Source of the DNA: Labilithrix sp.
GTDB taxonomy: Bacteria; Myxococcota_A; Polyangia; Polyangiales; Polyangiaceae
Reading direction: 5' to 3'
Assembly: GCA_019637225.1 (NCBI GenBank)
Contig: JAHBWC010000059.1
Location: 1-55,026 of the forward strand
Length of the DNA stretch: 55,026 bases
The notes under the pieces are model-generated. The model saw only the letters and a program-made list of their open reading frames with translations, was not told the DNA's origin and searched no databases. Numbering within the stretch: the stretch's first letter is position 1; each line of letters opens with the position of its first letter. The position numbers were made by a program, and so were the translations under genes. This document shows positions 1 to 7,712 of the stretch, piece by piece.

Positions 1-159
1 TGCGAGGAACGCCTTCACGACGCCGAGCTCGACGTCGGCCTCGAGGAGGCTGAGCCGCACTTCACGCAGCGCGGCGTCGATGTTCTGCTCGGTGAGCTCC
101 GTCAATCCGGCGAGGCGGTTCTTCGCCTGCCGGAAACCCTTCGCGATCGCGTCGAACAT
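1..159 (-). CDS. ffh: Signal recognition particle protein Ffh, N-terminus (cut by window edge)
   Basis: Only the first 53 codons are inside the window; the rest lies to the left. Reading the minus strand from the ATG at 159 gives MFDAIAKGFR..., then LTEQNIDAALREVRLSLLEADV. This is the hallmark N-domain start of SRP54/Ffh (LTEENVDEALREVRLALLEADV in the family). Ffh is the GTPase that binds 4.5S RNA and signal sequences and delivers ribosomes to FtsY at the inner membrane. The GTPase and M domains cannot be checked here. The gene runs divergently from the 872-aa exported protein that starts at 322, across a 162-bp AT-richer spacer. Confidence 0.9.
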   Translation of the reverse strand, partial: MFDAIAKGFRQAKNRLAGLTELTEQNIDAALREVRLSLLEADVELGVVKAFLA

Positions 160-245
160 TGCGGTGTGTCGGGGGCTTACCACGGACGTTCGGGCTCGGA
201 AACGGGCGTCGCACAGCGGCGGTTTACAACAGCAGAGTTTTAGTG

Positions 246-263
246 TTATCCCTTTAGAGATAA
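246..263. promoter_or_regulatory. Inverted repeat in the ffh / exported-protein divergent spacer
   Basis: TTATC-N8-GATAA lies in the only AT-rich patch of the spacer (about 230-265). GATAAT at 259-264 could also serve as a -10 for the rightward gene. It could be an operator or simply promoter sequence; no regulator is assigned. Confidence 0.3.
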
Positions 264-321
264 TGGCCGCACCGCACGCGGAGTTCGAGACGAGGGACGT
301 GGGCGGAGCTGGGAGGACGGC

Positions 322-2940
322 ATGGGAGTTCGAGCGAGAGCGCGTCTGCGGTTGGCGGTGGCGGCGTCGGCGCTGACGGCGGGAGCGGTCTTCGATCCGC
401 GCGACGCGCGCGCCGAGGCCGACACGTTCGGCGTGGGGGACGGACACAGCGGCGCGAAGATCGTCGCCGGGACGGAGACCATCAACTCGTACGCGTCGAT
501 CACCGCGGACGCGCCCGCGGGCGCGAGCACGATCGCGATCGGCGCCGTCATCGGAGACGCCGCGGGCTTCGCGGCCGGCGACCTCGTCCTCGTCTGGCGC
601 GCGACCGGCGTGACGGCGTCGGAGGCGCCATCCGGCAACCAGACGAAGCGGCTCGATCTCGCAACGACGCTCGCGACGACGTCCACTGCGGCGAACCAGG
701 CCGGGCTCGTCGGGCAGTACGAGCTCGCGCGCGTCCAGTCGGTCGCGGGCGCCGCGGGCAGCCAGACGCTGACCTTGACCAAGCCGCTCGTCCGGGGCTT
801 CACGAGGCACGTCTCGCAGGTGGTGAGGGTCCCCGAGTACACCACCGTGACCGTGCCCGCCGGCGCGACGCTCGCGGCGACCGCGTGGCAAGAGGTCGGC
901 GGCACGCCCGCGAACCCGAACCCGGCGAACCCGTGGGCGGGAGGCATCCTCATCTTCATGGCGACCGGCGAGATCGCCAACGCCGGGACGATCCACGCGA
1001 ACGGCCGCGGCTTCCACGGCGGCTTGCCGGAGGCGCGCGCGATCAACACCGTCGGCATCGTCTGCGACACCAACGCGCTCGACGGCAACCCGCGCACGAG
1101 CGCGTTCGCGCCGAAGGGAGAGGGCGTCGTCCAGTCCCGCTACACGCGCGACGTCGGCGCGAGGGGGAACGTCTCGATGGCAGGCGGCGGCGGCAACTGC
1201 CTCGAGGCCGGCGGCGGTGGCGGCGCCAACCGCGGCAACGGCGGCAACGGCAGCAGCTCGGCGCTGAACCGCGGGCGAGGCGGCCTCGGCGGCGTCGGGA
1301 TCGACTACGACCTCACCGAGCGGATCACGATGGGCGGCGGCGGCGGCGCCGGCCGCCACATCGTCGGCCTCGCGAGCCAGGTGAGCTTCGGCGGCTTCGG
1401 CGGCGGCGTCGTCTACGTCCGCGGCGGCTCGATGAGCGGCAACGGCCGGCTCCAGGCGAACGGCGGCGACGGCGAGGACTCCGGCATCGTCGGCCTCCCG
1501 ACCGGCATCGCGAGCGAAGGCTCGGGCGGCGGCGGCGCGGGCGGGACGGTCATCGTGCGCCTGACCGGCGCGCTCGACTGCGACAGCCTCGGGAGCGGCG
1601 GCGGCAACGGCGGCAACGCGCAGGTCCTCGGCGTCGGCATCTTCGGCGCGGGCGGCGGCGGCGGCGGCGGCCGTGTCCTCTTCCAAGCCGCGAGCAAGAC
1701 CGCGGGCTGCGACGTGATCGTGACGCCGGGCGCTCCGGGCAATAACGGTCAGGGTGGCTCGCAGCCCGGCAACCCCGGCGCGACAGAGCCTCCGCCGAGC
1801 GGCGGCTTCTGCTTCGATCCCCAGCCGAACAGCCCGAACCCCTGCGCCGATCCAGAGCCGGTCTGCGACACGGCCACGGGCGAGTGCAAGAAATGCTCGG
1901 GCCCGTTCGGCGGCGGCTCGACGCTCGCGTGCAAGGTGACGGTCGAGCCCGTCTGCATGGCCGACGGCTCGTGCCAGCCGTGCAACGGTGACTTCGGCTC
2001 GGGCACCACGCAGACGTGCCAGCTCAGCGCGAGCCCGTACTGCTTCACGACGGGCGGCGCCGCGGTCGAGGGCTCCTGCGGCAAGTGCACGGCGAACGCC
2101 GACTGCGCGGGCGCGGGCCACCCCGGCCCGATCTGCAACGTCGTCGCGGGCAACTGCGGCAAGGCCTGCACGAAGGACGACGACTGCGCCGCGAGCGAGT
2201 GGTGCGCGCCGCAAGCCGCCGACGGGACGAACGTCTGCACGCCGAAGACGCCGAACGGCCAGCCCCTCCCGGCCATCCCGCCGATCGACGGCGAGTGCAC
2301 CAAGGAGAAGGGCCTGCGCGTCTGCCTCGCCGCCGTGTGCGAAGAGGACGACGACCTCTGCGGCTTCAAGAACGGCTCGCCGTGCGCCGGCGTCGCCGAG
2401 TGCCGCTCGAGCATCTGCTTCGCCGTCGACAACCTCTGCGGCCTCCCCAACGGCGAGCCTTGTACGGACGCCGACCAGTGCCGGAGCGCACAGTGCGAGA
2501 ACGGCACCTGCCGCGGCTGCGACGAGGACACCGACTGCAAGCTCGGTGAGGTCTGCGACGTGGCGAACAAGGCCTGCGTCCCCGGCTGCCGCCCCGGCGC
2601 GACGAGCCCCGCCGACGCCGGGCGCGTCCACGGTGCCTGCCCCGCGGGACAGGACTGCGTGGCGGCCGACGGCGGCCCGATCGGCCAGTGTCAGCCCTCG
2701 GCCGACGCCGGGTACGGCGGCACCGGCGACGGAGGGGACGCCGACGCGGGTGACACGTCGGGTATCATCGAAGGCGGCGGCTGCTCGTGCAACGCCACGC
2801 TCTCCTCGGCGGCTTCGCCGTTCGCGATCCTCGGCGCCGCGCTGAGCGGCCTCCTCGTCGCCCGGCGTCGGAGGAGCCGCTCCGCCGGCTCGCCCGACAC
2901 GCCGCCGCGAGATCCCACGCGCCCGTCGTCCGACCGCTGA
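322..2940 (+). CDS. Exported Gly-rich and Cys-rich surface protein with MYXO-CTERM-like tail
   Basis: 872 aa. An Arg-rich N-region and hydrophobic stretch end near ARA/EAD (about residue 32), a probable signal peptide. Residues about 35-280 look like an adhesin-type beta domain. Residues about 285-480 are Gly-rich (repeated GGGGGAG-type runs). Residues about 500-815 are strongly Cys-rich with spaced CxxC/CxxxxxC units resembling EGF-like or VSP repeats. The C-terminus has Cys821-Ser-Cys823, a hydrophobic segment (about 832-847) and RRRR, matching the MYXO-CTERM sorting-tag plan but with about 20 extra residues. The next gene, 6 bp downstream, is an OmpA/TSP3 protein. The pair recalls TraA/TraB of Myxococcus (Cys-rich MYXO-CTERM receptor plus OmpA protein) and also AgmC-like gliding proteins; identity with either is not shown. 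Confidence 0.75.
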   Translation: MGVRARARLRLAVAASALTAGAVFDPRDARAEADTFGVGDGHSGAKIVAGTETINSYASITADAPAGASTIAIGAVIGDAAGFAAGDLVLVWRATGVTASEAPSGNQTKRLDLATTLATTSTAANQAGLVGQYELARVQSVAGAAGSQTLTLTKPLVRGFTRHVSQVVRVPEYTTVTVPAGATLAATAWQEVGGTPANPNPANPWAGGILIFMATGEIANAGTIHANGRGFHGGLPEARAINTVGIVCDTNALDGNPRTSAFAPKGEGVVQSRYTRDVGARGNVSMAGGGGNCLEAGGGGGANRGNGGNGSSSALNRGRGGLGGVGIDYDLTERITMGGGGGAGRHIVGLASQVSFGGFGGGVVYVRGGSMSGNGRLQANGGDGEDSGIVGLPTGIASEGSGGGGAGGTVIVRLTGALDCDSLGSGGGNGGNAQVLGVGIFGAGGGGGGGRVLFQAASKTAGCDVIVTPGAPGNNGQGGSQPGNPGATEPPPSGGFCFDPQPNSPNPCADPEPVCDTATGECKKCSGPFGGGSTLACKVTVEPVCMADGSCQPCNGDFGSGTTQTCQLSASPYCFTTGGAAVEGSCGKCTANADCAGAGHPGPICNVVAGNCGKACTKDDDCAASEWCAPQAADGTNVCTPKTPNGQPLPAIPPIDGECTKEKGLRVCLAAVCEEDDDLCGFKNGSPCAGVAECRSSICFAVDNLCGLPNGEPCTDADQCRSAQCENGTCRGCDEDTDCKLGEVCDVANKACVPGCRPGATSPADAGRVHGACPAGQDCVAADGGPIGQCQPSADAGYGGTGDGGDADAGDTSGIIEGGGCSCNATLSSAASPFAILGAALSGLLVARRRRSRSAGSPDTPPRDPTRPSSDR

Positions 2941-2946
2941 TCCAGG

Positions 2947-4872
2947 ATGAACATGAAAACGGCAAGCAGACTCTCCCCCGAGGGCCTCCGTCATTCTCGC
3001 GCGTCCGACGCGCTCCGCTCCTCGCGCTCGTCCGGCGTGCTCCGCGTCTCGCGCTCACGCGCCTCGCTCGGAGCCGTCGGCGCGCTCTCGGCGGCCTTCC
3101 TCTGCTCCATCGCGGCTCCCGCCGGCGCGCAGTCGCGCACCGGCTTCGCCGTCAACCGCTTCGAGCCCGCCGAGCGCGGCAGTCAGTTCTTCGTGAACGA
3201 CACGCTCGACTTCCGCGGCGATCTCCGCCCTGCGCTCGGCGCGACCCTCGACTACGGCCACAAGCCGCTCGTCGTGTACGACCGCGCGGGCAACGAGAGG
3301 AGCGCGCTCGTGCGCCACCAGCTGTTCACCCACGTGGGCGGCGCGCTCGTCCTCGGCGATCGCGTCCGCTTCGCCCTCAACTTGCCCGTCGCCGTCTACC
3401 AGGACGGTGAGGCCAGCGTCGTCAACGGCGAGCGCTTCAAGGCCGCCGAAAAGGCCGCGCTCGGCGATCTCCGGCTCGCCGCCGACGTCCGCATCCTCGG
3501 CGAGTACGGCGACGCGTTCACCCTCGCGGGCGGCCTCCGGGCCTGGCTCCCCACCGGCCAGCGCTCGCAGTTCACGGGCGACGGCTCGACGCGGCTCGCG
3601 CCGCAGCTCATGGCCGCCGGCGACCTCGGCCCCATCACCTACGCCGCCCGCCTCGCGCTCGTCTACCGCGCGCGCGACGACGCCTACGCCGGGAGCCCGC
3701 TCGGCAGCGAGCTCGCCGGATCGGCCGGCGCCGGTCTCAAGACGCTCGACGACAAGCTCGTGATCGGTCCCGAGGTCTTCGCGACGAGCGTGTTCACCGA
3801 CGCGAGCTCCTTCATGAAGACGCGCGGCACTCCCGCGGAGTGGCTGTTCGGCGCGCACTACGACGTCGGCGACATCCGCTTCGGCGGCGGCGTCGGCGGT
3901 GGGCTCACCCGCGGCTACGGCTCGCCGCAGCTCCGCGCGCTCCTCTCGCTCGAGTACGTGCCGGCCTACGAGCGCCCCGATCGCGACAAGGACGGCGTCT
4001 TCGACGACGAAGACGCCTGCCCCGACGTCGCCGGCGTGCGCGATCCCGATCCGCGGAAGAACGGCTGCCCGCTCGAGGCCGCGCCCGCCGACACGGACGG
4101 CGACGGGATCATCGACGCCGAGGACGCCTGCCCCGCCGCGCCCGGTCCGCGCACGAACGATCCGCGCACGAACGGCTGCCCCGATCGCGACAGGGACGGC
4201 ATCGTCGACAAGGTCGACGCGTGCCCCGACGTCCCCGGCGTGAGGGACCCGGACCCCGCCAAGAACGGCTGCCCGCCCGATCGCGACGGCGACGGCATCG
4301 TCGACGCCGTCGACGCGTGCCCCGACGATCCCGGCGTCACGAACCCGGACCCCGCGAAGAACGGCTGCCCGCCCGATCGCGACGGCGACGGCGTCATCGA
4401 CGCCGAGGACGCCTGCCCCGACGTCCCCGGCCCGCGCGATCCCGACCCGAAGAAGAACGGCTGCCCCCTGGTCGTCATCACCGAGAAGGAGCTGCGCATC
4501 AACCAGGAGGTGAGGTTCAAGTTCGACAGCGCCGTGATCTTGCCGGAGTCGGACACGATCCTCGACGCGGTCAAGCAGGTGCTCGAGGCGCACCCCGAGA
4601 TCAAGAAGGTGCGCATCGAGGGCCACACCGACAACGTCGGCAAGGCGGCGTACAACAAGACGCTCAGTCAGAAGCGCGCCGCCTCCGTCATGAAGTGGCT
4701 CACCGACAAGGGCATCGACAAAAAGCGCCTCTCCTCCCAGGGCTACGGCCAGGAGCAGCCGCTCGACAGCAACGGGACCGACCAGGGCCGCGCGAACAAC
4801 CGTCGCGTCGCCTTCACCATCCTCGACCGCGACGCCGCGGCGAAGGCCGTCGAGCCCGCGCCGAAGCCCTGA
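2947..4872 (+). CDS. OmpA family outer-membrane protein with thrombospondin type-3 repeats
   Basis: 641 aa. A hydrophobic signal core near residues 38-58 ends at PAGAQ; the roughly 35-residue charged N-region before it is long, so the true start may be internal. Residues about 60-340 are predicted beta-barrel. Five Asp-rich calcium-binding TSP3 repeats of the form DxDxDGxxDxxDACPD follow (about 345-510). The C-terminal OmpA peptidoglycan-binding domain (about 520-630) shows FDSA, IEGHTDN, LSQKRA and GYG. It probably anchors the outer membrane to peptidoglycan. It lies 6 bp after the Cys-rich surface protein and is likely co-transcribed with it. Confidence 0.9.
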   Translation: MNMKTASRLSPEGLRHSRASDALRSSRSSGVLRVSRSRASLGAVGALSAAFLCSIAAPAGAQSRTGFAVNRFEPAERGSQFFVNDTLDFRGDLRPALGATLDYGHKPLVVYDRAGNERSALVRHQLFTHVGGALVLGDRVRFALNLPVAVYQDGEASVVNGERFKAAEKAALGDLRLAADVRILGEYGDAFTLAGGLRAWLPTGQRSQFTGDGSTRLAPQLMAAGDLGPITYAARLALVYRARDDAYAGSPLGSELAGSAGAGLKTLDDKLVIGPEVFATSVFTDASSFMKTRGTPAEWLFGAHYDVGDIRFGGGVGGGLTRGYGSPQLRALLSLEYVPAYERPDRDKDGVFDDEDACPDVAGVRDPDPRKNGCPLEAAPADTDGDGIIDAEDACPAAPGPRTNDPRTNGCPDRDRDGIVDKVDACPDVPGVRDPDPAKNGCPPDRDGDGIVDAVDACPDDPGVTNPDPAKNGCPPDRDGDGVIDAEDACPDVPGPRDPDPKKNGCPLVVITEKELRINQEVRFKFDSAVILPESDTILDAVKQVLEAHPEIKKVRIEGHTDNVGKAAYNKTLSQKRAASVMKWLTDKGIDKKRLSSQGYGQEQPLDSNGTDQGRANNRRVAFTILDRDAAAKAVEPAPKP

Positions 4873-4884
4873 CGCCGCGACCCC

Positions 4885-4915
4885 GCCCGCTCGCGTGAGG
4901 CTTCACCGAGCGGGC
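4885..4915. terminator. Bidirectional terminator-like hairpin
   Basis: GCCCGCTCG (4885-4893) and CGAGCGGGC (4907-4915) form a perfect 9-bp stem with a 13-nt loop. It sits between the convergent OmpA gene and the NuoM-like gene and overlaps the last codons of the latter. No U-tract is visible, as is usual at this GC content. Confidence 0.5.
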
Positions 4916-6357
4916 GCGACGGCGGCGGGCGCGCCGACCTCGCGTCCAGCCTCGATGCTCGGGCCGGACGGTGCGTCGAGCGCCGGACCGGCGCGACTCG
5001 GAGCACCGGTCCACGACGACTCGATCGGGAGGCGCCGGAGGAGCGTCATCGGCAGGAGGCCGAAGCCGAGCTGCGCCGCGAGGAGCGCGGCGAAGACGAT
5101 GCGCTTGCGCGGGAGGAGGTCCGACGGCGCAGAGGCGACGTCGGCCGACGCGGGGCCGAGGAACGCCCGCGCGAACGCCCTGAACGCGGTGACGCCGTTC
5201 AGCGCCGCCACGACCGCGAGCGCGACGCCGAGGGCGAGCTGCCGATGGACCTCGCCCTCGAGCAAGAGGTCCTCGCCGACGTAACAGGCGAACCCGGGGA
5301 AGCCCACCGCGGCGAGCGCGCACGCGAGGTACACCGAGGCGATCCGCGGCATCGATCGATGAAAGCCGTGGTAGCGCGAGACGTCGATCGGTCCGACCCG
5401 CGACTCGAGCGCGCCCGTCGCGACGAGCAAGCCCGTCGCCGCGAAGCTCTCGCCGATGGAGAAGAGCATCGCGCCGCGCATCGCGTAGGGCTCGGCGGTG
5501 CACAGGCCCGCGAAGACGAGCGCGCTCTCGCTCATCACGACGTACGCCACGGCGTAGCGCATGCGGCGCTCGCCGAGCGCCAGCAGGGCGGCGTGGAGCG
5601 CGCCGACGACGGCGAGCGCGCCGAGGACCGAGAGGCCGCGCGGCGACCACGCCGCGACCGGCACCGCGAGCCTCGCGAGCAAGTACGGGCCCGTGCACGA
5701 TCCGACGAGGGGGAGCGCCACCACGCAGGGCGCCTCGACCAGCATCGGCGCGAGCCACGAGTGGAACGGAAAGAGGCCCATCCTCCCGAGGACCGCGACG
5801 AAGAGGACGCCGAACAAGACGGCGTCCACGGCGCCGTCGCGGAGGAGGACGACGACGACGAGCGGCGCCGCGGTGCCGACGAGGAGCGGTCCCGCGGTCC
5901 GCGCGACCACGCGCGGGACGCCGCGGACCGAGCGCGCGAGGACGAACGCGGGGAGGCCGACGGCGCTCCACACGACCACGAGCGGAACGACGCGCGTCAT
6001 CGCGAACGTCGCGAACACGAGCGACTCGGTGACGAACAACAGAGCCACCGGCGTCGGGGCGAGCTCGCGGCGCGGCGCGACGATCGCGACGACGAGCACG
6101 AGGACGCCGCACGCCAGCGCCATCGAGGCGGAGAGCATGTCGAAGGCGAGCAGCGGCGCTCCCTCCCAGAGCCACGGATCGGCGCGGGGCACGCCGGCGC
6201 TCGACGCGACGAGGGCGGTGACGATCCCCACGAGCGCGAGGGAGCCGGCGGCGCCGACGACGACGAGCGCGCGAGTCGGACGACGCCGCGCGAACGCGAC
6301 GATCGCGACGACGAGGGGCGCGGCGAGCGCCAGGGTCAGCCACGGCGTCTCCGTCAC
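4903..6357 (-). CDS. Second NuoM/MrpD-like membrane subunit of the dab operon
   Basis: 484 aa, roughly 13-14 hydrophobic segments. GTG start at 6357 shares 4 bp (GTGA) with the stop of dabB. Family marks of proton-pumping complex-I-type subunits are LFPFHSWLAP and, near residue 340-355, VGFPGFACYVGED, matching the NuoM GMPG..FVGEF region. Key charges look altered. The TM5 position that is Trp-Glu in NuoM reads Trp130-Ser131. The TM7 Lys region reads GRMGLFPFHSW, and the DIK motif is replaced by RRMRYAVAY. It may be a structural or regulatory partner and not an active proton channel. Its place as the last gene of the SulP-DabA-DabB operon implies a role in that complex. The C-terminal about 40 residues are Ala/Pro-rich and unconserved-looking. 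Confidence 0.82.
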   Translation of the reverse strand: MTETPWLTLALAAPLVVAIVAFARRRPTRALVVVGAAGSLALVGIVTALVASSAGVPRADPWLWEGAPLLAFDMLSASMALACGVLVLVVAIVAPRRELAPTPVALLFVTESLVFATFAMTRVVPLVVVWSAVGLPAFVLARSVRGVPRVVARTAGPLLVGTAAPLVVVVLLRDGAVDAVLFGVLFVAVLGRMGLFPFHSWLAPMLVEAPCVVALPLVGSCTGPYLLARLAVPVAAWSPRGLSVLGALAVVGALHAALLALGERRMRYAVAYVVMSESALVFAGLCTAEPYAMRGAMLFSIGESFAATGLLVATGALESRVGPIDVSRYHGFHRSMPRIASVYLACALAAVGFPGFACYVGEDLLLEGEVHRQLALGVALAVVAALNGVTAFRAFARAFLGPASADVASAPSDLLPRKRIVFAALLAAQLGFGLLPMTLLRRLPIESSWTGAPSRAGPALDAPSGPSIEAGREVGAPAAVAPAR

Positions 6358-7712
6358 TCCCCCACCTCGGTCCGCGAGCCCAGCTCGCTCTCGATCTCGC
6401 GCGACGCGGGGCCAGGCTGGCGGCCCTCACCGCGCCCGAGGAGGATCGAGGTCCAGGCCGCCTCGAGCGCGACGGCGACCCTGGCGAGCCCGAAGAGCGG
6501 GCGGACGACGATCGCGTCGACGTGATCGTCGAGGAAGAATCCCTGCAGGGCGGAGGCGTGGAGGCGCGCGCGGAGGCGCGGCGACAGGAGCCTCTCCCAG
6601 TGAGCACCCACGCGCGGGAGCGGGCCGCGGAGCGCATCGCGCATCTCGTGGACGTCCTGGACGATCGCCGGCGCGCGGAGGAGCTGCCACGTCCGGAGGC
6701 AGGCGTGGCCGACCATGTGGAGGAGCGCGAGGCGCGGATAGCCGGCGGCGACCTCGACGAACATGACCCCGACCTGCGTCATCGTCGCGTAGGCGAGCCC
6801 GCTCTTGATGTCCGTCTGCACGCGCGCCAGGAGCGCGCCGTAGAGCGCGGTCGCCGCGCCGACACCCCCGATGAGGATCCGGACGCCGACGAGATCGGCC
6901 ATCCACGGCGAGGTCCGCGCCAGCAAGTAGAGCCCCGAGTGCACGGAGAGCGCGCCGTAGAAGATGGCGCTCGAAGGCGTCGGTCCCTCCATCGCGCGCG
7001 GCAACCACCCGCCGAGCGGCACCTGAGCCGACTTGCCCATCGCGGCGAGCACGAGGAAAACGCCGACGATCGTGGCGTGCGCGCCCGAGAACGCGAACGC
7101 GTCGTGCGCGGCTCCGGTCGCCGCCTCGTTCTTCTCGAGCAGGACGGCGACGAGGAGCCCGACGTCACACGCCCGGTAGACCGCGAACGCCCGGAGCCCG
7201 TGGCGGACAGGGGCGGCGCGCTCGTGGAAGAACGCGATCAAGAGCGTGGAGGTGAGCCCGACGAGCTCCCAGCCGATGAAGAAGAGGTTCAGCGATCCCG
7301 CGAGGCAGAGCAGGGCCATCCCGGCGACGAACAGGCTGAAGAGCAGGAAGAAGCGCGCGTAGCCCCGCTCGCGGTGCAGGTACGACGCCGAGAAGGACGC
7401 GACGATCGACGAGAGCACCACGGTGAGCGCGAGGAACGGCGCCGAGAGCTCGTCGAGGACGAGGGTCGGCTGGCGACCGGGCATCTCGAGCCAGGGCGCG
7501 AGCCCGAAGACGAGCTCGTGTGTCGGGCTCACCGCCGTCGCCGCGAGCGCGCCGGCCGTCGCCAGCGTGGAGACCAGGACGCCGAGCTTGGCGGCGCGCG
7601 CGACGCGATCCTCGGGGAGCCGTCCGTCACTCCGAAACGACGGGATCGCGATGCCGGCGAACGCGAGCAGCGGACCGGCGACGATCGCCGGGAGCAGGAG
7701 CGCCGGTGTCAT
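6354..7712 (-). CDS. dabB: DabB-type NuoL-like proton channel of an inorganic carbon transporter
   Basis: 452 aa. ATG at 7712 overlaps the stop of dabA by 4 bp (ATGA). The family couples cation (H+ or Na+) influx to DabA-catalysed vectorial CO2 hydration. Visible motifs are IGWE (Glu149), MGKSAQVPLGGWLPRAMEGPTP (Lys227), DIKSGLAYATMTQ (Asp301, Lys303) and HMVGHA (His332-His336). These are the charge relay residues of NuoL/MrpA-type subunits. The protein is shorter than NuoL and lacks its long lateral helix, as expected for DabB. The C-terminal about 90 residues carry FFLDDHVDAIVV, a segment seen in NuoL-like partners of DUF2309 proteins. Located directly after dabA, it is almost certainly its membrane partner. 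Confidence 0.9.
   Translation of the reverse strand: MTPALLLPAIVAGPLLAFAGIAIPSFRSDGRLPEDRVARAAKLGVLVSTLATAGALAATAVSPTHELVFGLAPWLEMPGRQPTLVLDELSAPFLALTVVLSSIVASFSASYLHRERGYARFFLLFSLFVAGMALLCLAGSLNLFFIGWELVGLTSTLLIAFFHERAAPVRHGLRAFAVYRACDVGLLVAVLLEKNEAATGAAHDAFAFSGAHATIVGVFLVLAAMGKSAQVPLGGWLPRAMEGPTPSSAIFYGALSVHSGLYLLARTSPWMADLVGVRILIGGVGAATALYGALLARVQTDIKSGLAYATMTQVGVMFVEVAAGYPRLALLHMVGHACLRTWQLLRAPAIVQDVHEMRDALRGPLPRVGAHWERLLSPRLRARLHASALQGFFLDDHVDAIVVRPLFGLARVAVALEAAWTSILLGRGEGRQPGPASREIESELGSRTEVGE

Noticed and set aside
5245..6525. 426-codon plus-strand frame
   Set aside because: Antisense to the NuoM-like gene; Arg/Asp/Glu/Ala-rich with no motif, typical high-GC shadow.
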